Shown piece by piece: positions 41,556-50,723 of a DNA stretch of 64,000 nt. Below the pieces are notes generated by a model. It did no database searches. It was not told the DNA's origin and saw nothing but the letters and a program-made list of their open reading frames with translations. The position numbers and the translations under genes are program-made. Source of the DNA: JAPPHY01 sp965247535 (lineage in GTDB: Bacteria; Chloroflexota; Dehalococcoidia; Lucifugimonadales; UBA2985); assembly GCA_965247535.1 (NCBI GenBank), contig OZ252018.1:1054001-1118000 (forward strand). The letters are read 5' to 3'. Each line of letters opens with the position of its first letter. Positions within the stretch are counted from its first letter, which is position 1.

Positions 41556-42848
41556 ATGGATACCTCACGTTCTGCCAACCTATTCGAGCGGTCACAGGCT
41601 ATCATTCCGGGTGGTGTGAACAGCCCCGTGCGCTCGTTCCGCGCTGTGGGAGGCGGGCCGCTGTTCATCCGGCGCGGCCGGGGTTCCCGCGTGTGGGACG
41701 TGGACGGCAACGAGTTCATCGATTACGTGGGTTCGTGGGGGCCGCTGGTCCTCGGCCACGCGCATCCAGAGGTAGTGGACGCCCTGAGCGCCGCGCTTTC
41801 GAAGGGACTGAGCTTTGGCGCGCCCACGGAGGGCGAGCTCGAGCTGGCGGAGATAATCACGGACGCGCTGCCGTCGGTGGAGATGGTTCGGCTGGTCAGC
41901 TCCGGGACGGAGGCGGCGATGAGCGCCGTGAGGGCAGCGAGAGCCTTCACCGGCCGTGACAAGATAATCAAATTCGCAGGCTGCTACCACGGCCACGCCG
42001 ATGGCCTGCTGGTGGAAGCCGGCTCCGGCGGCGCAACTTACAGCGTGCCCAACAGCGCCGGGGTTCCCGCCGCATACGCAGGCGAAACACTGGTCGCCCG
42101 ATACAATGACCTTGCGTCCGTCGAGAGGCTCTTCGAGGCGCACCAGGGCGGTGTGGCGGCCGTGATACTTGAACCGGTTGCCGGAAACGTGGGAGTGATT
42201 CCGCCCGCACCCGGCTTCCTGGACGGGCTGCGCAGTATTACTAGCCGAGAGGGCGCTCTCCTGATATTCGACGAGGTGATAACGGGGTTCAGGGTCTCCT
42301 ACGGAGGCGCTCAGACGCTCTACGGCGTGACCCCGGATCTCACGTGCCTTGGCAAGATCATAGGCGGGGGCCTGCCAGTGGGCGCTTACGGCGGTCGCAG
42401 GGAGGTCATGGAGGTTGTTGCGCCTCTCGGCTCCATGTACCAGGCTGGAACGCTTTCCGGCAACCCGCTTGCGGTGACCGCCGGCATTGCAACGCTCAGA
42501 GTGCTTGCGCGACCGGGGGTGTACGACGACCTGGAGACGCTGGCGGCGAGGCTGGCTGACGGAATTGCTGCGGCGGCCGCAGTAACAAGCGTGCCTCTTG
42601 TCGTCAACCGGGTTGGCTCGATGATGTCGTCGTTCTTCAACGCGGGGCCTGTGGTGGACGCAGAGTCCGCGACGGCCAGCGACCGCGTCCGCTACGCCGC
42701 CCTCTTTCACCGCATGATGGAAAGCGGCGTTTACCTCGCGCCGTCTGCCTTCGAAGCGGCGTTCGTGTCCACGGCGCACACGGAGGCGGACGTGGACTAC
42801 ACCATCGCGGCGGCTGCGCGGGCGCTGGAACCTCACCCGGCACAGTAA
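41556..42848 (+). CDS. hemL: glutamate-1-semialdehyde 2,1-aminomutase
   Basis: HemL converts glutamate-1-semialdehyde to 5-aminolevulinate, the step after HemA. The 430-residue class III PLP aminotransferase fold is complete, with IPGGVNSPVRSF near the N-terminus and LVSSGTEAAMSAVRAAR for phosphate binding. LLIFDEVITGFR comes next, and the PLP lysine lies in CLGKIIGGGLPVGAYG. It sits 52 bases after larC, apart from the main hem operon. Confidence 0.97.
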   Translation: MDTSRSANLFERSQAIIPGGVNSPVRSFRAVGGGPLFIRRGRGSRVWDVDGNEFIDYVGSWGPLVLGHAHPEVVDALSAALSKGLSFGAPTEGELELAEIITDALPSVEMVRLVSSGTEAAMSAVRAARAFTGRDKIIKFAGCYHGHADGLLVEAGSGGATYSVPNSAGVPAAYAGETLVARYNDLASVERLFEAHQGGVAAVILEPVAGNVGVIPPAPGFLDGLRSITSREGALLIFDEVITGFRVSYGGAQTLYGVTPDLTCLGKIIGGGLPVGAYGGRREVMEVVAPLGSMYQAGTLSGNPLAVTAGIATLRVLARPGVYDDLETLAARLADGIAAAAAVTSVPLVVNRVGSMMSSFFNAGPVVDAESATASDRVRYAALFHRMMESGVYLAPSAFEAAFVSTAHTEADVDYTIAAAARALEPHPAQ

Positions 42849-42920
42849 CGCAGGCCGCGGCGCGGCTGGTCGCAGATTGCCCAAAAGAGGGCCCAACTTC
42901 AAAATCTCTTCAAATTGCGG

Positions 42921-42929
42921 TGGTATAAC
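42921..42929 (+). promoter_or_regulatory. extended -10 promoter of the secreted repeat protein
   Basis: TGGTATAAC is an extended -10 element 41 bases before the ATG at 42970. The -35 region is poor. It may drive the whole envelope-stress set. Confidence 0.4.
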
Positions 42930-42969
42930 GTAATCAACGGACCACGGACTCTGTTTGAGGAGAAATGCC

Positions 42970-43566
42970 ATGAAGAAGCGTTGGATAGTGTCCTCCATCC
43001 TTGTAGGACTGCTCGCAGCCGGACTAGCAGGGGGCGCTGTCCTTGCGCAGGCCACCGACGACGGCACGCGGGACTCGGACGGGGATGGCAAATCGTCGCC
43101 GATGAGCGGCGTAATTGCGAGGGTGGCCGAGATCTTGGGCTTGGAACAGGGCCAGGTGGAGGACGCGTTCGACCAGGCGATTACCGAGCAGGCAGAGCAG
43201 AAGGCCGCGGACGGACTGACGGCGCTTGTGGAGAAGGGCTTGCTCACGCAGGAAAACGCAGACGCGATCCAGGACTGGCTCGACGCCAGGCCGGAGGGCG
43301 TCTTCCCCGTCACAAAGGGTCTTGACGTAATGCGTTTTGGCCTTCGTGGCAAGGGCTTCCATGGATTCGAGGGAGAGTGGGCTGCGGACGGGCTGGCAAA
43401 GCTCGTGGAGATGGGCAAGCTCACGCAGGAGGAGGCGGACGCCTACCAGGCGTGGCTCGATGACATGCCGGAGATCGACTTTCAGCCCCCGGCCTTCAAA
43501 GGACATGGAGCGTGGGGCGACGGTTTTCGCGATAAGGAAGGCCACGGGTTCGGAGGCAAACGTTAG
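42970..43566 (+). CDS. secreted protein with a duplicated helical unit
   Basis: The 198-residue protein starts with a signal peptide (KKRWIVSSILVGLLAAGLAG, ending ALAQA-like at VLAQA). Two copies of one unit follow. QKAADGLTALVEKGLLTQ continues ENADAIQDWLDARPE, and EWAADGLAKLVEMGKLTQ continues EEADAYQAWLDDMPE. The family resembles the DUF2680/YckD type of small exported helical proteins. The C-terminus is Gly-, His- and Phe-rich. ATG at 42970 has GAGGAGAA upstream; an ATG at 42955 lacks it. It precedes a two-component pair and an HtrA gene. Confidence 0.8.
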   Translation: MKKRWIVSSILVGLLAAGLAGGAVLAQATDDGTRDSDGDGKSSPMSGVIARVAEILGLEQGQVEDAFDQAITEQAEQKAADGLTALVEKGLLTQENADAIQDWLDARPEGVFPVTKGLDVMRFGLRGKGFHGFEGEWAADGLAKLVEMGKLTQEEADAYQAWLDDMPEIDFQPPAFKGHGAWGDGFRDKEGHGFGGKR

Positions 43567-43655
43567 ATACACGCGCACCTGATACGGCCCTGGCGCCACC
43601 AGTCCCGACGTGATCGAGGACTCCGGTGAGCGGTTCAGGTCGCACCCTACGGTTC

Positions 43656-43684
43656 GAGGGGCGGGGCCGGGTGCTCCGCCCCTC
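43656..43684 (+). terminator. stable hairpin between the repeat protein and the response regulator
   Basis: GAGGGGCGG (43656-43664) and CCGCCCCTC (43676-43684) form a 9-bp GC stem with an 11-base loop. There is no T tract, so it may act as an mRNA stabiliser or attenuator rather than a full terminator. Confidence 0.45.
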
Positions 43685-43722
43685 TGCAATCCAACAGGCA
43701 CTGGCTATCTGGGGACGACACA

Positions 43723-44412
43723 ATGAGCAGCACGATTCTGATAGTTGAAGACGATCCGGGCACCCTGGAGATTGTGGCCATGTACCTGCGGCGAGACGGC
43801 CACCAGGTCGTCACCGCGGGAGACGGCACGCATGGGCTGCGCCTTGCCAGGGAGGCCTCGCCGGACCTGGTGGTGCTGGACCTGATGCTGCCCGGCCTGG
43901 ACGGCATGGAGGTGTGCCGCAGCCTGCGGGCCGAATCGCAGGTGCCGGTGGTCATGCTCACCGCACGCGTGGAGGAAGAGGACAGGCTGGCCGGCCTCGA
44001 CCTGGGCGCGGACGACTACGTCACCAAGCCCTTCAGCCCGCGGGAGCTGGCAGCCCGCGTTCGCGCGGTCCTCAGGCGCACCGCACGCGACGAGCTTGTG
44101 CGCGGCCCCACGGAAATCAGCTATGGCGAGGTGCGGGTGGACCTGCGCGACCACGCCGCATACGTGAAAGAGTGCAGGCTCACGCTCACACCGACGGAGT
44201 TCCGTCTCCTGACGCTGATGTTGCGAGAGCCCGGGAGGACATTCACTCGCGAGCAGATCATCGACAGGGTGTTCGGTTACGATTTCGACGGTTTTGACAG
44301 GACGGTGGACGCGCACGTCTCCAACCTGCGTCGCAAGCTGGAGGCGCAGAATGGCGGACAGCGATACATTCAAACAATGTACGGCGTTGGGTACAGGTTC
44401 GGTCATGAGTAA
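43723..44412 (+). CDS. OmpR-family response regulator
   Basis: This 229-residue regulator has a receiver domain (residues 1-120) and a winged-helix DNA-binding domain. The phosphoacceptor is D53 in VVLDLMLPGLDG, with acidic partners D10/D11. The conserved lysine lies in DDYVTKPFSPREL. The output domain has LTLTPTEFRLL and the recognition helix region FDRTVDAHVSNLRRKLE. Its stop overlaps the kinase start by 8 bases. It probably controls local envelope-stress genes. Confidence 0.95.
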   Translation: MSSTILIVEDDPGTLEIVAMYLRRDGHQVVTAGDGTHGLRLAREASPDLVVLDLMLPGLDGMEVCRSLRAESQVPVVMLTARVEEEDRLAGLDLGADDYVTKPFSPRELAARVRAVLRRTARDELVRGPTEISYGEVRVDLRDHAAYVKECRLTLTPTEFRLLTLMLREPGRTFTREQIIDRVFGYDFDGFDRTVDAHVSNLRRKLEAQNGGQRYIQTMYGVGYRFGHE

Positions 44413-45787
44413 GTGGTTCTTCAGTCTGCAGTTCCGGTTGATAGCGGCATTCGCCCTCGTGCTGGCGCTTGCGCTGACCAGCGTCAGCATGTACGTGGGC
44501 TTCACGGCTAACCAGGCGGCGGAGAATTTCGATCGAGAGGTGGAGGAGGCGAGGGCCGCGAGGATAGGCCAGATGATCACTGAGTACTACACGGCCACAA
44601 GGGGATGGGGGGGGCTGCAGGCCGCTGTTGAGCAGGCCGGCGCCCTCTACGGCGTGCGCGTGGTGGTGAGGGACGACAGCGGGGAGATAGTCGCTGACTC
44701 CAACGCGGGTGGGTCGGCGGCCGCGAGCTCTCCGGGCGTCTTCTCCTGGCTCGACATGCCTCTGCTCAGCCGGGGCCAGCGAGTAGGCTCCGTTGCGATG
44801 GCTCCGAACATCGCACCCCTGGAGGTGGAAGAACCGAAGGTGTCGATTCTCGCCTCAGCGCTGAACCGGTCGCTACTGTGGACGGGCCTCGCAGCCATGG
44901 CGGGAGGCGTGCTCATCGTGTCCCTGCTGTCGAGGCGGGTGCTGGCGCCGGCGCGCGACCTGAGCGCAGCAGCCACGCGGCTGGGAGCCGGAGACCTGTC
45001 GCAGCGCGTGGAGGTCCGGGGCTTGGACGAGATTGCCAACCTAGGCCGTACGTTCAACTCGATGGCCGAGGACCTGGAGAGCGCAGAGCAGCAGAGGCGG
45101 AGCCTGATGGCCGACGTTGCCCACGAGCTCCGCACGCCGGTCTCCAACATCCAGGGCTACCTGGAGGCAGTGCGGGACGGCCTGATGCAGCCCACCTCCG
45201 ACACAATCGATACGATCCATCAGCAGGTGCTCCACCTCACGCGCCTCATCGAAGACCTGAGACTGCTGGCGCTCGCCGAGGCAGGAGCCCTGCGACTCGA
45301 CCTGATGCCGGACTCGTTGGAAGAGGTGCTGCGCCGGTCGATGGAGGCCGTGAGACCCCGGGCAGAGGCGCGGGGCATATCGCTAGCGATGGACGCGGCG
45401 ACCAACCTGCCGCTGGTGGAGATGGACAGAACCAGGATCGCCCAGGTTGTGGGCAACCTGCTGGAGAACGCCATCACGCACACTCCGGAGGGCGGCAGCG
45501 TGACGGTGCTGGCGGAAACTACGGACGGAGCGGCGGTCCGGGTGACGGTTGTGGACACCGGCTCCGGCATGTCGGACGCGGACGTGGATATGGCGTTCGA
45601 GCGGTTCTACCGCGTCGACCCGTCCCGCGCCCGCTCGACGGGCGGCGCAGGACTGGGCCTGACCATCGCACGGCAGCTCGTGGAGGCCCACGGCGGCAGC
45701 ATTCGCGCCGAGAGCGAGATGGGCGCGGGCAGCCGGTTCATCTTCGAGTTGCCCGTCGGACAGGCGGGCTCGAATCATGGGGAGTGA
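44405..45787 (+). CDS. membrane sensor histidine kinase
   Basis: This 460-residue kinase has a first membrane segment at about residues 9-30 and a second at about 160-180, enclosing an extracytoplasmic sensor of about 130 residues. A HAMP domain (RRVLAPARDLSAAATRLGAG) follows. The H box is LMADVAHELRTPVSNIQGYL. The N box VGNLLENAITHTP, G1 VVDTGSGMSD and G2 GGAGLGLTIARQLV are complete, so it should be active. The signal is unknown; the downstream htrA suggests misfolded envelope proteins. Confidence 0.95.
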   Translation: MSKWFFSLQFRLIAAFALVLALALTSVSMYVGFTANQAAENFDREVEEARAARIGQMITEYYTATRGWGGLQAAVEQAGALYGVRVVVRDDSGEIVADSNAGGSAAASSPGVFSWLDMPLLSRGQRVGSVAMAPNIAPLEVEEPKVSILASALNRSLLWTGLAAMAGGVLIVSLLSRRVLAPARDLSAAATRLGAGDLSQRVEVRGLDEIANLGRTFNSMAEDLESAEQQRRSLMADVAHELRTPVSNIQGYLEAVRDGLMQPTSDTIDTIHQQVLHLTRLIEDLRLLALAEAGALRLDLMPDSLEEVLRRSMEAVRPRAEARGISLAMDAATNLPLVEMDRTRIAQVVGNLLENAITHTPEGGSVTVLAETTDGAAVRVTVVDTGSGMSDADVDMAFERFYRVDPSRARSTGGAGLGLTIARQLVEAHGGSIRAESEMGAGSRFIFELPVGQAGSNHGE

Positions 45788-45810
45788 AGTCCCCGGGAGG
45801 AGGTGTGAGA

Positions 45811-46020
45811 TTGGCTTGGCTGAGAAGTTGTCCAAGGTGCAGGGCAGGTGACGTGAGGGAAAATCGCGATATGTACGGCCGGTACCTGCTTTGCGTTCAG
45901 TGCGGCTACTACCTGACGGACCGGGAGGTAGCGAGGCTGTGGAACTTCCGCAGCTTGCGTGATGAGACAGCCCTGGGCAGGCAACTCAAGCCTGGTCCAA
46001 GCGTGCTTGCAAGGAGGTGA
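45811..46020 (+). CDS. mini zinc-ribbon protein A, upstream of htrA
   Basis: This 69-residue protein starts at TTG 45811, with GGAGGAGG seven bases upstream; a GTG at 45805 is the alternative. CPRC and CVQCGYYLTD form a four-cysteine ribbon with the spacing CxxC-x20-CxxC. The core CPRCRAGDV aligns with CPRCRGDV of the 56-residue protein at 50538, and CVQCGY with CIQCGY, so the two are paralogues. The second half is basic. Its stop lies inside the htrA ribosome site, so the two are tightly coupled. Confidence 0.7.
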   Translation: MAWLRSCPRCRAGDVRENRDMYGRYLLCVQCGYYLTDREVARLWNFRSLRDETALGRQLKPGPSVLARR

Positions 46021-46024
46021 GATG

Positions 46025-47176
46025 ATGAGCGGAATTAGCGCGCGTGTTTCCGTACCCATTTGGCTGGTGACGTCCGGCTTGATACTGATGGCGCTGAGCG
46101 CCCTGGCGCTTTCTCTGAGCATCGGTGCGCTCACGGCGCCGGCTGCTTCTGCCGCCGTGCTCTACGACGAGGACAGAGTGGTATCGCTCTTCGAGAACGC
46201 GGACCCGGCGGTCGTGGTGGTTCAAACCGAGGGTGAGGGCATCTCGCGGAACTCTTTCGGATTTCCGTTCATCTTCCCGGACAACGGCCGCGAATTCGGC
46301 CTACCGCCCAGTGGGGATGAGTTCGTCTTCCCAAGTTTCGGGCAGGGATCCGGCTTCCTGATCGACACGGAAGGCCACATACTGACGAACCATCACGTAG
46401 TGGATGACGCCACTACGGTCACGGTGGTGCTCTCGAACGAGGAGAGGCTGGACGCAGAGATCCTGGGATACAGCTCGTGGGATGACGTGGCCCTGCTGAA
46501 GGTTGACACCGCGTCAGTGAGCGGAATTCAGCCGCTGGCGCTGGCGGACTCCAGCCTGGTCAAGCCGGGGCAGATGGCGGTTGCCATAGGCAGCCCGCAC
46601 GGCCTGGAGAACACGGTGACGGTGGGCGTGGTGAGCGGTATTGAGCGGACCCACGGCAGGGTCTCTCCCAGGCCAATCTCCGGCATGATTCAGACGGACG
46701 CGTCCCTCACGTCCGGCAACTCAGGCGGCCCGCTCTTAAACTCCAGTGGTGAGGTTGTCGGCATCAACACCTCAATCGAGATCACGGCGAGCGGCCCCAG
46801 CGGCATAGGGTTCGCCGTGCCCATCAACTCGGCGAAGGAACTCTTGCCACGCTTCCTGGAGGGAGAGACCGTGGCGCGGCCGTGGCTCGGAATCAGCGGG
46901 AGCGCGCTGACCCCTTCAGAGGCGGAGACACTGGGCGTCGACGTCACTGAGGGCGTGCTGGTGTCAGCGGTGTTCGAGGGCAGTCCGGCCGCCGCGGCTC
47001 GCCTTCAGGCTGACGACATCATTACCGCAATTGACGGTAGGAGTGTGGCCTCCGTTGAGGAGATCATTGCCTACTTCAGAACCAAGCAGCCGGGTGACTA
47101 CGTCTCCCTGACGCTGCTTCGCGACGGCTCTTCCACGGAGGTGAGCGTCGCGCTGGGTGAGTGGCCGGAGCAGTAG
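46025..47176 (+). CDS. htrA: HtrA/DegP-type serine protease
   Basis: This trypsin-like protease with one PDZ domain has 383 residues. A membrane anchor or signal covers about residues 13-40. The catalytic triad is visible: His in LTNHHVVDDA, Asp in SWDDVALLKV and Ser in TSGNSGGPLL. The PDZ domain follows ARPWLGISG to the end. ATG at 46025 (7 bases from GGAGG) is preferred over ATG 46022. It degrades or refolds damaged envelope proteins. It is the last gene of the two-component cluster. Confidence 0.93.
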   Translation: MSGISARVSVPIWLVTSGLILMALSALALSLSIGALTAPAASAAVLYDEDRVVSLFENADPAVVVVQTEGEGISRNSFGFPFIFPDNGREFGLPPSGDEFVFPSFGQGSGFLIDTEGHILTNHHVVDDATTVTVVLSNEERLDAEILGYSSWDDVALLKVDTASVSGIQPLALADSSLVKPGQMAVAIGSPHGLENTVTVGVVSGIERTHGRVSPRPISGMIQTDASLTSGNSGGPLLNSSGEVVGINTSIEITASGPSGIGFAVPINSAKELLPRFLEGETVARPWLGISGSALTPSEAETLGVDVTEGVLVSAVFEGSPAAAARLQADDIITAIDGRSVASVEEIIAYFRTKQPGDYVSLTLLRDGSSTEVSVALGEWPEQ

Positions 47177-47210
47177 CCTCTGAGTGGCAATTCCGGCTCC
47201 GCAAAGTGAA

Positions 47211-47243
47211 GGGGCGCTGCAGGATCGAGTCCTGCGGCGCCCC
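47211..47243 (+). terminator. bidirectional terminator between htrA and dnaK
   Basis: GGGGCGCTGCAGGA (47211-47224) and TCCTGCGGCGCCCC (47230-47243) make a stem of about 13 bp with one mismatch and a 5-base loop. It lies between convergent genes and probably ends both transcripts. Confidence 0.65.
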
Positions 47244-47270
47244 GTCTCGCGTTTTGGCGTCGTTCGAAGG

Positions 47271-49175
<1,905 letters not shown>

Positions 49176-49204
49176 CAGCTTGTCTCCTTTCCGATGGACT
49201 TGTT

Positions 49205-49729
49205 TTAGCTCTTTCTGGAAACGGTAACCTGGGCAGGGCGAAGAACCCTGCCATTAAACTTGTATCCCTCTCGAATCACCGACAGGACGGTCCCCTCTTC
49301 GCGGGAGTCACTCACCTCAATGGAGACCGACTCGTGCTCGGCGGGGTCGAACTGGGTGTCAATGGCGTCGATGCGTGTCACGCCAAACGACTCCAGGACG
49401 GACGTCAGGTTGCGTCCTACGAGCTCCACGCCGGCCAGCCAAGCCGAGATAGCGTCGTCCCGCGGAATGTGACGCAGAGCGCGCTCGAAGTCGTCCATAA
49501 CGGGCAGCAGACGGAGGACCAGGTTGGAGTTTGCCTGCCGCTGCAGTTCCTCCCGCTCCTCTTCCACGCGGCGCTTATAGTTGAGCGAGTCCGCCTGCAC
49601 GCGCTGGAGCAGGTTGCGGAACTGCTCAACCTCGCGTTGGGCTTCCTCCAAGCGGGCCTGTAGCAGGTCGCCGTCTGATTCGGCCTCCTGCGCGAAGTCG
49701 CTTGCGTCCATTTCCTCCTGTTTGCTCAT
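49205..49729 (-). CDS. grpE: nucleotide exchange factor GrpE
   Basis: GrpE releases ADP from DnaK. It is 174 residues, with a long N-terminal coiled coil (about residues 15-75), LLPVMDDFERALRH at the dimer region and the C-terminal beta wing ending GRVLRPAQVTVSRKS. It lies between hspR and dnaK. Confidence 0.95.
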   Translation of the reverse strand: MSKQEEMDASDFAQEAESDGDLLQARLEEAQREVEQFRNLLQRVQADSLNYKRRVEEEREELQRQANSNLVLRLLPVMDDFERALRHIPRDDAISAWLAGVELVGRNLTSVLESFGVTRIDAIDTQFDPAEHESVSIEVSDSREEGTVLSVIREGYKFNGRVLRPAQVTVSRKS

Positions 49730-49750
49730 GCCTCTACGCTCCTGCCAATG

Positions 49751-50281
49751 CTACACCCTTGGGAGACTGTCGGGGAAGACCGCTCCAAGCTCCCGCAGGA
49801 TCTCGTCGAGCTCCCGTTCAATGAAGCGGTCGGGAGCCTCATGGCGGGACATGGCCTGCACTCGCTGGCGCAGGTCGATTATGCGGTTCACCAGGGACAG
49901 AGCGAACTCCACGCCAGCCAGGTTCATGCCGAGGTTGTTGACCATGTAGCGTATCAGTCGGACTCTCAGCACGTCCTCTGCGGAGTACAGGCGCAGCATG
50001 CCGATGCTGCGCGTAGGCGTCACCAGTCCCAGCCTCTCGTACTTGCGCAGCGTCTGCGGGTGCACGTTCAGGATGCGTGACGCCACGCTGATGACGTAAA
50101 CGCCGCCTCGCGGATCAAGGGCCGGTGGAGTATCGGCCGGTTGGGCGTCAACTTCGTCCGAGGCGCTCATGTCCTGCCTGTTCCGAGTGTCTGCGGCGAG
50201 GGACGCAGGGGCGTCCGGAACCTCCTCGCTCGTTATGGTGCGAATTCTCTGAATCGTGCGCCTCTGGGCGGGCTGCTGCAT
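49751..50281 (-). CDS. hspR: MerR-family heat-shock repressor HspR
   Basis: HspR represses the dnaK operon by binding HAIR operators. The 176-residue protein has the MerR helix-turn-helix VYVISVASRILNVHPQTLRKYERLGLVTPTRS at about residues 58-89, preceded by a disordered N-terminus of about 55 residues. RLYSAEDVLRVRLIRYM follows. ATG at 50281 has AAGGAG upstream; the earlier frame from 50491 begins upstream of the promoter and is not used. It is first in the operon, which would make its own synthesis subject to repression at the 50390 operator. Confidence 0.92.
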   Translation of the reverse strand: MQQPAQRRTIQRIRTITSEEVPDAPASLAADTRNRQDMSASDEVDAQPADTPPALDPRGGVYVISVASRILNVHPQTLRKYERLGLVTPTRSIGMLRLYSAEDVLRVRLIRYMVNNLGMNLAGVEFALSLVNRIIDLRQRVQAMSRHEAPDRFIERELDEILRELGAVFPDSLPRV

Positions 50282-50380
50282 TCTACTCCTTGCCTGCAAT
50301 TCGAATCGGTGCGGGTCGGAGAGTGCCGGGAAGGGGGTTGAAGTTGGCGACTCCGGCGTTGAGCCGGCCGCCGTAATTGG

Positions 50381-50409
50381 AGTATAGGACTTGATACGCG
50401 GCGTGTCAA
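50381..50409 (-). promoter_or_regulatory. sigma-70 promoter of hspR-grpE-dnaK
   Basis: On the minus strand TTGACA (50409-50404), a 17-base spacer and TATACT (50386-50381) make a strong promoter with a start near 50374 and a leader of about 93 bases. Its -35 box lies within one arm of the HAIR-like operator. Confidence 0.8.
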
Positions 50410-50410
50410 G
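50390..50410 (+). promoter_or_regulatory. HAIR-like HspR operator
   Basis: CTTGATA (50390-50396), 7 bases, then TGTCAAG (50404-50410) match the HspR operator plan of two 7-base arms separated by 7 bases (consensus CTTGAGT-N7-ACTCAAG). Its arms overlap the -35 boxes of both divergent promoters. Confidence 0.8.
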
Positions 50411-50419
50411 TATTATAAT
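50391..50419 (+). promoter_or_regulatory. sigma-70 promoter of the mini zinc-ribbon gene
   Basis: TTGATA (50391-50396), a 17-base spacer and TATAAT (50414-50419) are near-consensus. The start would be near 50426, with a leader of about 112 bases. The -35 box lies inside the HAIR-like element. Confidence 0.8.
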
Positions 50420-50537
50420 GTCCTCAAAGGCAAAAAGTCGCACGGCATGCGATGCATGGCCCGCATGAATCCAAATGGCGAAATCCTGCATCTAATGCGG
50501 TGTTGAGTGCAGAGAATCTCAAAGAAGGGGGTGGACC

Positions 50538-50708
50538 ATGTTGGTGCTAAAGGGTTGCCCTCGATGTCGAGGGGATGTCACCTACGAAAGCGACTACTAC
50601 GGGGTGTACAAGCAGTGCATCCAGTGTGGGTACCTGGAGGACGTTGACACTTCCCGCGAGCAGGTGGTGGTGGCGGCGGTGGTGAAGCCCGGCAAGAAGG
50701 CCGCCTGA
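50538..50708 (+). CDS. mini zinc-ribbon protein B, divergent from hspR
   Basis: This 56-residue protein (MLVLKGCPRCRGDVTYE...) has two CxxC pairs, CPRC and CIQC, spaced by 19 residues, forming one zinc ribbon. A short Lys/Ala/Val-rich tail ends KPGKKAA. It is a paralogue of the 69-residue protein upstream of htrA. The ATG has a purine-rich GAAGGGGGTGG site. It has its own promoter under the shared HspR-type operator and a strong terminator, so it is a monocistronic heat-regulated unit by inference. The biochemical role is unknown. Confidence 0.8.
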   Translation: MLVLKGCPRCRGDVTYESDYYGVYKQCIQCGYLEDVDTSREQVVVAAVVKPGKKAA

Positions 50709-50723
50709 ACGGCTTTCCCGCTC

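Noticed and set aside
40178..41719. 513-codon minus-strand frame across larC
   Set aside because: Antisense to larC and the sulfite-oxidase-like gene, with no recognisable domain.
41592..43424. 610-codon minus-strand frame over hemL and the secreted protein
   Set aside because: It runs antisense to certain genes, and its translation is low-complexity and Arg/His-rich without motifs.
49700..50500. CIRCE element (HrcA operator) near the dnaK operon
   Set aside because: No TTAGCACTC-N9-GAGTGCTAA-like sequence was seen; the inverted repeat present fits the HspR type instead.
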